From the NCBI RefSeq assembly GCF_016313185.1, contig NZ_CP066218.1, positions 5,766,001-5,830,000 on the forward strand: a stretch of 64,000 nt of DNA. Reading direction: 5' to 3'. Position numbers and translations under genes: made by a program. This document shows positions 52,948 through 61,222 of the stretch, in pieces. Numbering within the stretch: position 1 is the stretch's first letter; each line of letters begins with the position of its first letter. The DNA is from Mycolicibacterium baixiangningiae (GTDB lineage Bacteria > Actinomycetota > Actinomycetes > Mycobacteriales > Mycobacteriaceae). A model generated the notes under the pieces. It was given only the letters and a program-made list of their open reading frames with translations, was not told the DNA's origin and searched no databases.

Positions 52948-54063
52948 TCAGCGGCGTGGCGTCACGGTGATGTGCACGTGGTCGTAGTGGCCGTATCCCG
53001 ATGCTTGGGGACCGGCCGGCGTGTAGTAGGTGCCGCGCCAGATCACGTCCTGTAACCCGAATCGGCCTGCATTACTCAGCGCGTACTCGAGGATCTGGTC
53101 GCCGAGCGCGATGCCCTCGGGGCTTTCGGGGTTCGGGATCATGATGTCGATCGCCAAACCGCTCGGATGCCACGGTTTCGAGTCCGGGCGGACTCCGTCG
53201 ATGTCGGCGATCTGAGGGAACTGTTGGCTGACGGCCCTGGCGGCCAGGATGGTGTTCGGCTGCAAACCGGCTTCTGACGCGACGCCGCTTGGCAAAGCCT
53301 CCGGGTTGGCAGCTGCCGGGGGCGGAGCGACGTCGCCGGGGGGCACGCCGGGTAGCGCGGCGATCGCCGGGCCTGGCGGGGCGGCCGCATTCGGCAGAGG
53401 TGCGTTGTCGACGATCGCTTGTTGTTGCGGTGTCAGCGCCGCGTACTGCGCCTCCGCGGCGGCGATCTGACGCAGAAGTTCGCTCAGTTTGGCCTGCAGT
53501 TCTGCGCGAATGGCGGCGGCCGACTCGGCCGCGGCGCCGGCATCGGCGGCCGATCTCTCCGACGCCTGGGCGGCGGCGGCGGCACGCTCACGGGCCGATT
53601 GATAGGCCTTCATCTGATCGGCGATCCCAGCGCCCACCGTCCGTTGCAGCGACAGCTGATCGATCAGCTGTTGCGGGGAGCCCGCCGTCAGCACCGCCGC
53701 GAACTGACCGTCGCTCCCACTCATGTAGTTCATCGCCGCGATCCGGTCGGCAGCGGTCTGAAGGGGTGCCAGCTGCGAGTTCGCGATGTCCAGGGCGGCC
53801 AGGTCGGCACGATGGCGGTCAACGGCCGCCGTCTGCTCAGCGAGTTTGGCTTCGGCATCGCGCTGGGCGGCTGTGACGGCCTCGCGACTCTGCACCGCCT
53901 GCTGGGACAACTCGTTGAGCCTGGACAACGCGTCAGCCGCCGGGTCCGCCTCGACGTCGCCCACCGGCATGCCCATCGACGCAGCCACCACCAGGACTAC
54001 GGTCGCAAGACTGCACATCGCTCGCCGAAGAGAGTGGCGCACCCCGGTCACGCGGATTGTCAC
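52948..54063 (-). CDS. Exported coiled-coil protein with M15-like C-terminal domain
   Basis: A 371-residue envelope protein, read from the GTG at 54063, which gives a normal signal peptide (RRAMCSLATVVLVVAASMG). The frame remains open to a GTG at 54132, giving 394 residues. The region after the signal, about residues 45-200, is an Ala/Gln-rich coiled coil like the N-terminus of RipA-type hydrolases, then a Pro-rich linker. The C-terminal domain has KPWHPSGLAIDIMIP and GHYDHVHITV, the zinc His/Asp/His pattern of M15/VanY-like peptidases, though the general-base Glu is not obvious. Likely a peptidoglycan-binding or cleaving protein. Confidence 0.82.
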   Translation of the reverse strand: MTIRVTGVRHSLRRAMCSLATVVLVVAASMGMPVGDVEADPAADALSRLNELSQQAVQSREAVTAAQRDAEAKLAEQTAAVDRHRADLAALDIANSQLAPLQTAADRIAAMNYMSGSDGQFAAVLTAGSPQQLIDQLSLQRTVGAGIADQMKAYQSARERAAAAAQASERSAADAGAAAESAAAIRAELQAKLSELLRQIAAAEAQYAALTPQQQAIVDNAPLPNAAAPPGPAIAALPGVPPGDVAPPPAAANPEALPSGVASEAGLQPNTILAARAVSQQFPQIADIDGVRPDSKPWHPSGLAIDIMIPNPESPEGIALGDQILEYALSNAGRFGLQDVIWRGTYYTPAGPQASGYGHYDHVHITVTPRR

Positions 54064-54156
54064 GGCCCTTCGCTTCGAGGACCGATCTTTGGTCCGGCTG
54101 TCGATGTCCCGGGCAAGGCTACGAACCGACACCGACGATGTCTACTCGGCGTTAAG

Positions 54157-54265
54157 CGGCGTGGCTGTGGTCCGGCCGTCGAGGATGTCCACCGAATCGG
54201 TGCCGATCAGCCCGGGGTGGTGCACTCCGCAGGCCTCGGCCACCCTGACCAGATCGCGGCGCAAC
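54157..54265 (+). repeat. 109-bp direct repeat, left copy
   Basis: Identical over 109 bases to 56273-56381 and in the same orientation. It encodes (minus strand) the glutamate synthase segment LRRDLVRVAEACGV to TTATPL. Identity starts at CGGCGTGGCTG and ends at GCGGCGCAAC. The two copies enclose the MarR-CmcJ segment of about 2 kb. Confidence 0.95.
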
Positions 54266-54354
54266 ACCTTCTGCGCCTGGATGCATCCGATCGCGAGCAT
54301 CGCCTCCCGCGCGACGTTGATCATGTCGCAGCCGAGCGCGAACGCGACCACCGC
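54157..54354 (-). pseudogene. Relic of FMN-glutamate synthase gene (copy 1)
   Basis: The minus strand encodes ALGCDMINVAREAMLAIG, then CIQAQK, jumps directly to LRRDLVRVAEACGVHHPG and ends after TTATPL. These are joined pieces of the C-terminal part of an FMN-binding glutamate synthase, with the intervening 35 or so residues deleted. The last 109 bases (54157-54265) are identical to 56273-56381 in copy 2. Copy 1 keeps a 15-residue block that copy 2 has lost, so neither derives from the other's present form. Confidence 0.85.
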
Positions 54355-54435
54355 GGCCAGCAGCGCAAGCACGCCGATGAGTTGGGCTGAGGCGCACATG
54401 GCTCGGCAGCACCCGAATATCTATTCAAGGATTGC

Positions 54436-54449
54436 CTATGGATTCATAG
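54436..54449. promoter_or_regulatory. MarR operator upstream of marR gene
   Basis: CTATG-GATT-CATAG is a perfect 14-base inverted repeat 15 bases before the marR start. The same CTAT-N6-ATAG pattern recurs in the promoter of the neighbouring oxidoreductase (55178-55191). It suits autoregulation. Confidence 0.6.
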
Positions 54450-54463
54450 CCTAAGATCGGGCT

Positions 54464-54934
54464 ATGTCCGGCCAGGAACAGTCCGCTGATCCAATCTTGG
54501 AACTGGCCTCCGCTTTACGTGACCTGACTTGGACTGTTCAACGGATGGAGCCTGCGGAAACGGCTGGCCTGAAGGCTCTGCCGGCTCTGGATGTCGCCGT
54601 GCTGAAAACCATCTATGAGCGCCCTGGGATGAGCGTGTCGGCGGCTGCAGCTGAACTGACGATGCATCCCAATAACGTGAGTGCTGTTGTGAGGAAGCTC
54701 ATGGTTGAGGGCTTGGTCAAGCGCAGGACCACGCCGACCGACAAGCGTGTGACGGAGCTGCATCCGACCGCCAAGGCCCTCAAGAATCGAGACAAGATCT
54801 CCGCGGCATGGTCGCGGCACATCGCCGACGTGATCGCGCGACTCGATGCAGAACGCCGCGAACAGCTGGTGTCCGCGATACCAGCCGTACAAGCGTTGGT
54901 CGCCGAATTGCGAAGTCTCGATACGCCGAAGTGA
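54464..54934 (+). CDS. MarR-family transcriptional regulator
   Basis: A 156-residue MarR regulator. The winged helix spans about residues 40-105: LPALDVAVLKTIYERPG, SAAAAELTMHPNNVSAVVRK and the wing RRTTPTDKRVTELH. The dimerisation helices flank it. It lies upstream of the CmcJ/NvfI-type oxidoreductase in the same direction, with 330 bases between. Operators of the same form stand before both, so it probably represses itself and the oxidoreductase. The inducer is unknown, plausibly a phenolic or antibiotic-like molecule as for many MarR proteins. Confidence 0.92.
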   Translation: MSGQEQSADPILELASALRDLTWTVQRMEPAETAGLKALPALDVAVLKTIYERPGMSVSAAAAELTMHPNNVSAVVRKLMVEGLVKRRTTPTDKRVTELHPTAKALKNRDKISAAWSRHIADVIARLDAERREQLVSAIPAVQALVAELRSLDTPK

Positions 54935-55264
54935 TGCTCTTGGACACGCGGCACTCGGGCACACGCTGACGCCAAGAACTGCAGGTGCTCGCAGTGATCG
55001 CCTTCACCCTTCCGTTGTCGTCGTCATGCTCCCAGGCCCCCGCCCCCGGGGCGACGTTGCGAAGAGGCCATAACCGCAACCCGGCAAATGACCTGCGGCC
55101 GAGTCGAGTGGTTGCGCGCCGCGTCTGATGAGAGAGCCCCGCGATTCGCCTGCATCCGTTTGCGTTTGAGCAGATATCTATTTTGACATAGGTTTTCTGA
55201 CAGCCTACTGTTCCCCATCGGATCGCAAAGGACTGTCGGTCCGAACTAGGCGAGAGGCGGAGCA
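54935..55264. other. 330-base intergenic region with CmcJ-type gene promoter
   Basis: The first 240 bases hold nothing recognised. The promoter and MarR-type operator at 55178-55211 and a short GGAC-TGTCG-GTCC inverted repeat (55229-55241) precede the oxidoreductase gene. Confidence 0.5.
55178..55211 (+). promoter_or_regulatory. Promoter with MarR operator before CmcJ-type gene
   Basis: TTGACA (55183-55188) and TACTGT (55206-55211) are 17 bases apart. The operator CTATTTTGACATAG (55178-55191) covers the -35 box and shares the CTAT-N6-ATAG frame with the marR operator. Bound MarR would block RNA polymerase directly. Leader length is about 47 bases. Confidence 0.65.
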
Positions 55265-56092
55265 ATGACGTACGTGGACACGAAGACAGGAAAAACCTTG
55301 GAGGCGAACCTCAACTTCGCCGCTGACAAGTACCACGAGTCGACCGAGAAGTTCTTGATCGCCGAGATCGTTTCCGAGCCCAAACCAGTCAAGGTGACGA
55401 TCACTGATGCATGCACCCTGGCTGATCCTCCACGACTCGAGCGCGAAGGATTTGAGGTATTGGATTCTCCAACGTCAGTGGTTGACTTCAGCGACCTGGA
55501 AGCTGTCGAAGAGGCGTACGTGCCAGAGATGTGTCGGTTCATCCAGCAACTGACCGGTGCCGATTGCGTCGTGCCTGCGGGCACGCACTACCTGCGCTAC
55601 GGAAACCGATGGAACGCTGACGATGGCGTTGTCCTGGCGCCCGGAACGATCATGCACTCCGACGTCACGGACAAAGACGCCCAGTGGTTCATCGACACCC
55701 ATCCGCCGACCGAGAACCGGAAGATCCGCCGAGCAGTTCAGCACAACATCTGGAGGGCGTTCTCGACGCCCCCGCAAGATGTGCCGCTCGCCGTCTGCGA
55801 CGCGCGCAGTTTGGACCTCAACGACATCACCGTCGCGGAGTACCGGAGTGATCCTGACGCCCGAGAGCAATTGGTGTTCGAGACTCATGTTGCTCGGTAC
55901 AACCCCTCACAGCGATGGCTCTTCTACTCGGAGATGAACCGCGACCAAGCACTCGTCTTCGTTCGTCATGACACCGATCCCTCGGAGAACAAGGTCCTAT
56001 TGCACGGCGCCTTCGCTCACCCCGATGCAACGCCCGAGTGGACGCCCCGATCAAGCATCGAGTTCCGGACCCTCGCCTACTGGTACGAATGA
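55265..56092 (+). CDS. CmcJ/NvfI-family non-haem oxidoreductase
   Basis: A 275-residue protein of the CmcJ/NvfI (AsaB-like) group, found in antibiotic and fungal meroterpenoid pathways, with Fe(II)/2-oxoglutarate-type members. Family marks are EMCRFIQQLTGADCVV, TIMHSDVTDKDAQWF (possible HxD iron site), AVQHNIWRAFSTPPQDVPLAVC, HVARYNPSQRWLFYSEMN and RSSIEFRTLAYW. GAGG lies 7 bases before the ATG. It would hydroxylate, desaturate or O-methylate a small molecule; no biosynthetic cluster surrounds it, so detoxification under MarR control is a fair guess. Less GC-rich than its neighbours by eye. Confidence 0.82.
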   Translation: MTYVDTKTGKTLEANLNFAADKYHESTEKFLIAEIVSEPKPVKVTITDACTLADPPRLEREGFEVLDSPTSVVDFSDLEAVEEAYVPEMCRFIQQLTGADCVVPAGTHYLRYGNRWNADDGVVLAPGTIMHSDVTDKDAQWFIDTHPPTENRKIRRAVQHNIWRAFSTPPQDVPLAVCDARSLDLNDITVAEYRSDPDAREQLVFETHVARYNPSQRWLFYSEMNRDQALVFVRHDTDPSENKVLLHGAFAHPDATPEWTPRSSIEFRTLAYWYE

Positions 56093-56095
56093 GGG

Positions 56096-57288
56096 CCGGG
56101 AATCAAAAGTGTTGCGAAGTCCTCGACGAAGTAACCGATCACCCCACCGCCGTTGCGGACGGCGGAGCGGAGCCACCCGCGTCTTGCCTGCGGTCATCAT
56201 CCGGGTGATCTCTTCGCAGTCGGCGGCCGACGGCAGACCCATGCCGGGCCTGTACCCGTACACATCGTGCAACGGCGTGGCTGTGGTCCGGCCGTCGAGG
56301 ATGTCCACCGAATCGGTGCCGATCAGCCCGGGGTGGTGCACTCCGCAGGCCTCGGCCACCCTGACCAGATCGCGGCGCAACGTCTTGAGGTGATTCGCGA
56401 CTCGCTCGGCCTTGACCTCCGGCACCAGACCGCGCGACAGCCAGGCGTTCTGCGTGGCGACACCGGTGGGACAGGTGTCGGTGTGGCACTTCTGCGCCTG
56501 GATGCAGCCGAGCGCGAACGCGACCACCGCGTTGTCCGGAAGGCCGAGCTTGCCACCCCCGATGAACGTGACCTGCTCGTGCAGATCCCGCTCGGCGAAG
56601 ATCCGGTACACCTGCGCGAAGCCCAGCTGGAACGGCATCGAGACCGAGTCGGTGAAGATCAGCGGCGCCGCACCGGTGCCGCCTTCGCCGCCGTCGATCG
56701 TCACGAAGTCCATACCGCGCCCGCTCTCCCGCATGCAGTCGGTGGGCTCGTTCCAGAACTCCAGATCCCCGACGGCCGCTTTGATGCCCACCGGCAGACC
56801 GGTCTCGGCGGCGAGCAACTTCACCCAGTCGAGCAGGCTGTCGGTGTCGGAGAATTCGGATGCCGCGGGCGGCGGCGATCTCCAGGGCGCGCACCGGCGC
56901 CCCGGTTGAGCGCCTCAACGGCGTTGCCCGACAGCGAGCCGAAGCTCATCGCCGAGATGTTGACGACGGAGGCGGGCCGGAACGCCCCGGGACGGTTGCG
57001 TGCGGCGCCGTTCCGGCCGAACGTGCGGTGCTTGATCACCGGATAGCCGCTCGAGTGCTCGACGTCGTTATCGGTGCCGAAGCCGAAGTAGTTGTTCTCC
57101 TTCTTCGACGACGCGTACACCCAACGACGCTGGTCGCGGGTGAACGGGCGTTCCTCGTCGTTTGCCGCGACGATGTACTGGCGCAGCTCCGGACCGACGG
57201 CCTCGAGCAGGTACCGCGCGTGCCCGACGACCGGGAAGTTGCTGCGGAGGTGGGCGTGTTTGCGCTGGAAGAGGTCCCCCGGGTCGCC
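56096..57288 (-). pseudogene. FMN-binding glutamate synthase gene, decayed (copy 2)
   Basis: From 57288 down, the family segments GDLFQRKHA, YLLEAVGPELRQYIVA, FGTDNDVEHSSGYPVIKHRT, NISAMSFGSLSGNAVEALNR and, in other frames, APVRALEI, SDTDSLLDW, GLPVGIKAAVGDLEFWNE and CPTGVATQNAW are read in order. Two frame changes occur near 56900 and 56860, with several internal deletions (for example between EALNRGA and APVRALEI, and 15 residues between FALG and CIQAQK). The 5' end is cut exactly at the stop codon of the GH5-like gene. Intact family members oxidise glutamate or form it from glutamine. Confidence 0.88.
56273..56381 (+). repeat. 109-bp direct repeat, right copy
   Basis: Identical to 54157-54265 in the same orientation, inside the longer glutamate synthase pseudogene. 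Recombination between the copies would remove 2,116 bases including marR and the CmcJ-type gene. Confidence 0.95.
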
Positions 57289-58443
57289 TCAGGTCGGGCC
57301 GACGCGGCCCGTCAGCCACCGGATCGTCCGGACTTCGCTGTCCCGATAGGGCTGTCCGTCGGAACGCAGAATGTCATGGAACCAGACGTCCGGTGGTGAC
57401 GTGTACGGCCTGTCCCACGAATCCCACGGCAGTCGGGTCTGGGTCTTTCCCGCGATCAGACCCCAGTTGTAGGCACCGACGTTGCGCCGTCTGGCGACCG
57501 GCAGGACCCCCTCGACGGTGCTGCCCAGGTTCCGGGCCAGGTATTCGGTGCACACGATGGGCCGCCCCAGTGGCTGGAGTTCGGCGATCCGCGCCTCGAA
57601 TTCGCTGGGATCGCCGTAGTTGTGGAACGTGATCACATCGGAGTTGTCGAGCTGGATGCGGTTGATCGTGTTGCGGCGGGCGGGGTCCGCCCACTCGCCG
57701 TCCCACACACCGCTGGTCAGCGGTTGAGCGGGAGCCACCTCGCGCGCCCAGCGGAACACCTGCGGGAGCAGTTCCGCGACCCGCTCGACCTTGTCTCTGC
57801 GTTCGACCGCGCGGTACTGCTTGGCCGGATTGTCCGGTTCGTTCCAAAGGTCCCAGCCCAGAACGCGCTCGTCGTTGCGGAATTGCCTGAGCACGCCGGT
57901 GACGTAGTCGCGCAGGACATGCCGGTAGCGGGGATCGGCGATGTACCGGGCGCCCGGACCCTGCACCCACCCGGAGTTGTGCACGCCGGGCCGCGGCGGG
58001 TGCTGACGGCCCAATTCGGGCAGCGGATCCCAGCACGAGTCGAACAGCACGAACAACGGCCTGATGCCGTGGCGGGCCGCGATGGTGACGAACTGCGCGA
58101 GACGGCGCGAGAATCCGTTGCGGTCCTGGGCCCACAGCTGGTCGTGCAGGAACACCCGGACCGTGTTGAGCCCGATCCGGCTGGCCAGCAGCAGTTCGCT
58201 GTCGATGCGCCGCCGGTCGAACGTGCTCGCCTGGAACATCTCGAGCTGGTTGACCGCCGTCGAGGTGATGTAGTTCGCGCCGACGAGCCAGCCCTGCCCC
58301 TGGTACCAGGCGTGGGCCCGGGCCGCCGACCACCGACCCGACTCGGCCGAGGCGCGGGGCAGCCGGGACACCGCGGCGGACGCCGTGAGCAGTGCCGGCA
58401 GCGTGAGCGCCGCGCGGCGGCTGTGCTGGGGTACGCGTGTCAC
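57289..58443 (-). CDS. Exported glycoside hydrolase (GH5-like)
   Basis: A 384-residue secreted hydrolase. The GTG at 58443 gives a probable Tat signal (HSRRAALTLPALLTASAAV). The TIM-barrel clan A signs are LNTVRVFLHDQLW, WDLWNEPDN with the acid/base Glu, TFHNYGDP and IVCTEYLARNLGS with the nucleophile Glu. This fits GH5-like beta-mannanase/cellulase enzymes of actinobacteria. Upstream frame to 58632 is not supported. The stop codon abuts the glutamate synthase pseudogene in the same frame. Confidence 0.88.
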   Translation of the reverse strand: MTRVPQHSRRAALTLPALLTASAAVSRLPRASAESGRWSAARAHAWYQGQGWLVGANYITSTAVNQLEMFQASTFDRRRIDSELLLASRIGLNTVRVFLHDQLWAQDRNGFSRRLAQFVTIAARHGIRPLFVLFDSCWDPLPELGRQHPPRPGVHNSGWVQGPGARYIADPRYRHVLRDYVTGVLRQFRNDERVLGWDLWNEPDNPAKQYRAVERRDKVERVAELLPQVFRWAREVAPAQPLTSGVWDGEWADPARRNTINRIQLDNSDVITFHNYGDPSEFEARIAELQPLGRPIVCTEYLARNLGSTVEGVLPVARRRNVGAYNWGLIAGKTQTRLPWDSWDRPYTSPPDVWFHDILRSDGQPYRDSEVRTIRWLTGRVGPT

Positions 58444-58927
58444 GCAGCAGTGTCCTGCTTTCGGATCTCGGATTTGGGGCACCATCTCCCCGGCGGATGG
58501 CGGAGGGACGCGACGGTCCCATACTGCCGTCGGACCTGGGTGGGCCGAGCGCCACAACTCTACCGGTGCGGATTCGCCGGGCCGCCCGGAAAACCCCTCG
58601 GCAACAGGCGCTTTCAGGCGGCGGTGTGGCATATGTCACGGACAGGCTCCCAGTCGCAGGAGTCTCAGTTCTCCCCGACCGACACGGCGAACGAGTTGCC
58701 CGGCTAGCAGCGACAAAGTCGCTCGGTTGTCGCGGGAATTGGTCGACCGACGGTCACAGCGACGGTTCAGCGACTTTGTCGCTAACAGTCGGGCAAATTC
58801 CGTCAATAACTCCGGCGCCGCCGGGTGTTCCGCACAAAAGAATCCTGTCGTTCGAAAACTCCGACGGCCGGTCGCGCTGTAGCGTGGGCAAACACGCAGC
58901 GGGGCGTGGGGCCTAGGGGAAACGTCG
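58444..58927. other. 484-base divergent region with paired repeats
   Basis: It separates the GH5-like gene from the diguanylate cyclase gene. The main content is the inverted pair of 15-base elements at 58709-58783, listed separately. No coding frame is supported. Confidence 0.5.
58709..58783. repeat. Inverted pair of GCGACAAAGTCGC-type elements
   Basis: AGCGACAAAGTCGCT (58709-58723) and AGCGACTTTGTCGCT (58769-58783) are exact reverse complements, 60 bases apart start to start. Each is also nearly self-palindromic (GCGAC-N3-GTCGC). They could be two operator sites about six helical turns apart, or the arms of a hairpin with a 45-base loop. Confidence 0.65.
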
Positions 58928-60010
58928 ATGAATTGGGTGGAAAAGTGGTGGCGGCAGCCGGACCACTTTGACTGGCTCAGCGGCTACCTGCAAATGCGCG
59001 GGATGGCGGGGCCGATGCGCCGCGGGCTGGCAGTCGTCGCGGCGTCGTTGGCGCTGGTGCCGGTGAACGCGTTGTGGGGGCCGGCGTCTATCGATGACCG
59101 GATTGCGCTGGGCTTCGCCGTCGTCGCCGCCCTGGCGGGGCTGAGCCTGGCCGTGCTGTGGTTGAAGCGCTGGCCGACCCGAACCCAGTCGGTCCTCTTC
59201 GCTGCCATCGGCAGCGTCACCATCGCCAGCGGATGCCTCTGGCAGGCCAACCCGCTGATCGGGTTGATGTCGTGCACGGCGCTGGCGGTGTCCGGGGGCT
59301 ACATCGCGTTCTTCCACACGGCCCGGTACATGCTCATGAACTTCGTGCTGGCCATGGCGGTCGGAGCGTGGCAGGCGGTACGGGTGGCGCTGGAGGGGGA
59401 GCCCGTGCTCGCCCTCACCGGTTACTTCCTGGTCCTCGAACTGAACATCGGCGTGCCCTTCGCCATCCAGGTGGTGGTGCGCTCGCTGGGCACCGACCTG
59501 CTGCGATCCGACCGCGATCCGCTCACCGGGCTCCTCAACCGGCGGGCGTTCACCCACGCGGTGGTCGGGCGGCTGGTAGCCCGCGCCGACCGGGCACACC
59601 TGGCGGTGGCGCTCATCGACCTCGACCGGTTCAAGGCGATCAACGACGTCCACGGCCACGCCAGCGGTGACGCCGCGCTGGTCGACGTCGCCGACGCGCT
59701 GACGGCCGCGTGCGCGGATACGGCGTTGCTCTGCCGGATGGGCGGCGAGGAGTTCCTGATCGCCGACATCGTGACATCGGCGGTTCCGACCGAATGGGCT
59801 CAGGGCCTGTGCGCCGCGGTCCACTCGACACCGTTTCGCGTCACTGCCAGCGTCGGTACCGCCACCGTCCCGCTGCGCGACGTCAAACCGGACGCGGCCG
59901 ACGAGACGTTCCACCGACTCGTCACCGACGCCGATGCCGCCATGTACACCGCCAAGCGGCGCGGCGGGAACCAGATCCAGCACGCCGGGAACACGCGCGC
60001 GACGACATAG
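58928..60010 (+). CDS. Membrane GGDEF-domain diguanylate cyclase
   Basis: A 360-residue protein with about six transmembrane helices (residues 30-185) followed by a GGDEF domain (about 195-345). The core DRDPLTGLLNRRAF, DLDRFKAINDVHGHASGD and RMGGEEFLI are intact, so it should make cyclic-di-GMP from GTP. The inhibitory I-site RxxD, five residues before GGEEF, reads ADTA, so product inhibition is likely absent. No other sensory domain is visible besides the membrane part. A second gene of c-di-GMP metabolism is not in the window. Confidence 0.93.
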   Translation: MNWVEKWWRQPDHFDWLSGYLQMRGMAGPMRRGLAVVAASLALVPVNALWGPASIDDRIALGFAVVAALAGLSLAVLWLKRWPTRTQSVLFAAIGSVTIASGCLWQANPLIGLMSCTALAVSGGYIAFFHTARYMLMNFVLAMAVGAWQAVRVALEGEPVLALTGYFLVLELNIGVPFAIQVVVRSLGTDLLRSDRDPLTGLLNRRAFTHAVVGRLVARADRAHLAVALIDLDRFKAINDVHGHASGDAALVDVADALTAACADTALLCRMGGEEFLIADIVTSAVPTEWAQGLCAAVHSTPFRVTASVGTATVPLRDVKPDAADETFHRLVTDADAAMYTAKRRGGNQIQHAGNTRATT

Positions 60011-60127
60011 CCGCACCCCGCGGTCCCGCATGTCGCCATCGGAAACGCGAGGGTGTCGCAAGTCGTGATGTACACCCGCCCGGTCGGCGCGGAAGCTGTC
60101 AGCGACGACAGGGAAGGCGGTCCGCCC

Positions 60128-61219
60128 ATGACGATCGACGTCACCGAACGGGAAGCGCTGCGGGAGGCGGTCCGCGATCTGCTGCGCAGCCGGTGCACCG
60201 AGCAGGATGTGCGGCGCGTGCTGGCCGGTGACGAGGGTTTCGACCGCGACCTGTGGCGCCGGCTGGCCGACCAGGGTGTCACCGGCATCGTCATCGACAG
60301 CGACTACGGCGGGGTGGGTCTCGGCCCCGCCGAACTCGAGGCGGTCGCCGAAGAAGCCGGGGCCGCCCTACTGCCGTCGCCGTTCATCTCCAGCGCGGTG
60401 CTCGCCGCCACGCTCATCGCCACCGCGGGCTCTGAAGAGGACAAGCAGCGGCTTCTACCCGGCCTGGCCGACGGGAGCGCCATCGGCACGGTCGCGGTCA
60501 CCGGGAAGGCGGGCACCTGGACCGCCGAAGGCGTCGACGTGCGGGCCACCGGCACCACGCTGACGGGTGCCGCGCACTACGTGACCGACGGACAGGTCGC
60601 CGACGTCCTCCTGGTGGTGGCCGACGGTCCCGACGGCATCGGCGTCTACGAGGTCGACCCCGACGCCACCGGCTTCCAGCGTGTGGCCGCGACGGTCTTT
60701 GACCCGACCGTGCGGCTGTCGACCTTCACCTTCGCCGACACCCCGGCGCGGCGGCTCGGCACGGCCGGCTGGGAGGCCGTGCAGCAGGCGCTCGACCTCG
60801 CGGTGATCGCGCTGGCCGGCGAGCAGTCAGGCGGGGCCCGCCGCATCTTCGAGATCACCGTCGCATACCTCAAGACCCGCATCCAGTTCGGCCGCCCGAT
60901 CGGCAGCTTCCAGGCGCTCAAGCACATGGCCGCCGATCTCCTGCTGAAGGTCGAGTCCGCGACGTCGGCCGCGCAGAACGCCGCCACCCAGCAGGCCGCC
61001 GGCCTCGACACCGCGGGCGGGGCCGTCGCGCTCGCGGGGTTCGCCTGCGCGGAGGCCTATCAGGACACCGCTGCGGCGGCCATCCAGATGCACGGCGGAA
61101 TCGGGTTCACCTGGGAGCACCCCGCACACCTGTACCTGCGCCGCGCCCGCACCGGCATGCAGTTGTTCGGTGGGCCCCGCCTGCACCGCGAGCGCTACCT
61201 TCTGTCGAAAGGCGCCTGA
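60128..61219 (+). CDS. Acyl-CoA dehydrogenase (FadE-type)
   Basis: A 363-residue flavin acyl-CoA dehydrogenase of the short FadE type, likely half of a heteromeric pair with the next gene. Visible are TGIVIDSDYGGVGLGPAELE, a degenerate middle domain, GEQSGGARRIFEITVAYLKT, RIQFGRPIGSFQALKHMAAD and IQMHGGIGFTWEHPAHLYLRR. GGAAGGCGG precedes the ATG. The upstream open frame from 60053 has no further homology. Adjacent FadE pairs in mycobacteria act on sterol side-chain and ring CoA esters. Three bases separate it from the next gene. Confidence 0.92.
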   Translation: MTIDVTEREALREAVRDLLRSRCTEQDVRRVLAGDEGFDRDLWRRLADQGVTGIVIDSDYGGVGLGPAELEAVAEEAGAALLPSPFISSAVLAATLIATAGSEEDKQRLLPGLADGSAIGTVAVTGKAGTWTAEGVDVRATGTTLTGAAHYVTDGQVADVLLVVADGPDGIGVYEVDPDATGFQRVAATVFDPTVRLSTFTFADTPARRLGTAGWEAVQQALDLAVIALAGEQSGGARRIFEITVAYLKTRIQFGRPIGSFQALKHMAADLLLKVESATSAAQNAATQQAAGLDTAGGAVALAGFACAEAYQDTAAAAIQMHGGIGFTWEHPAHLYLRRARTGMQLFGGPRLHRERYLLSKGA

Positions 61220-61222
61220 CCC

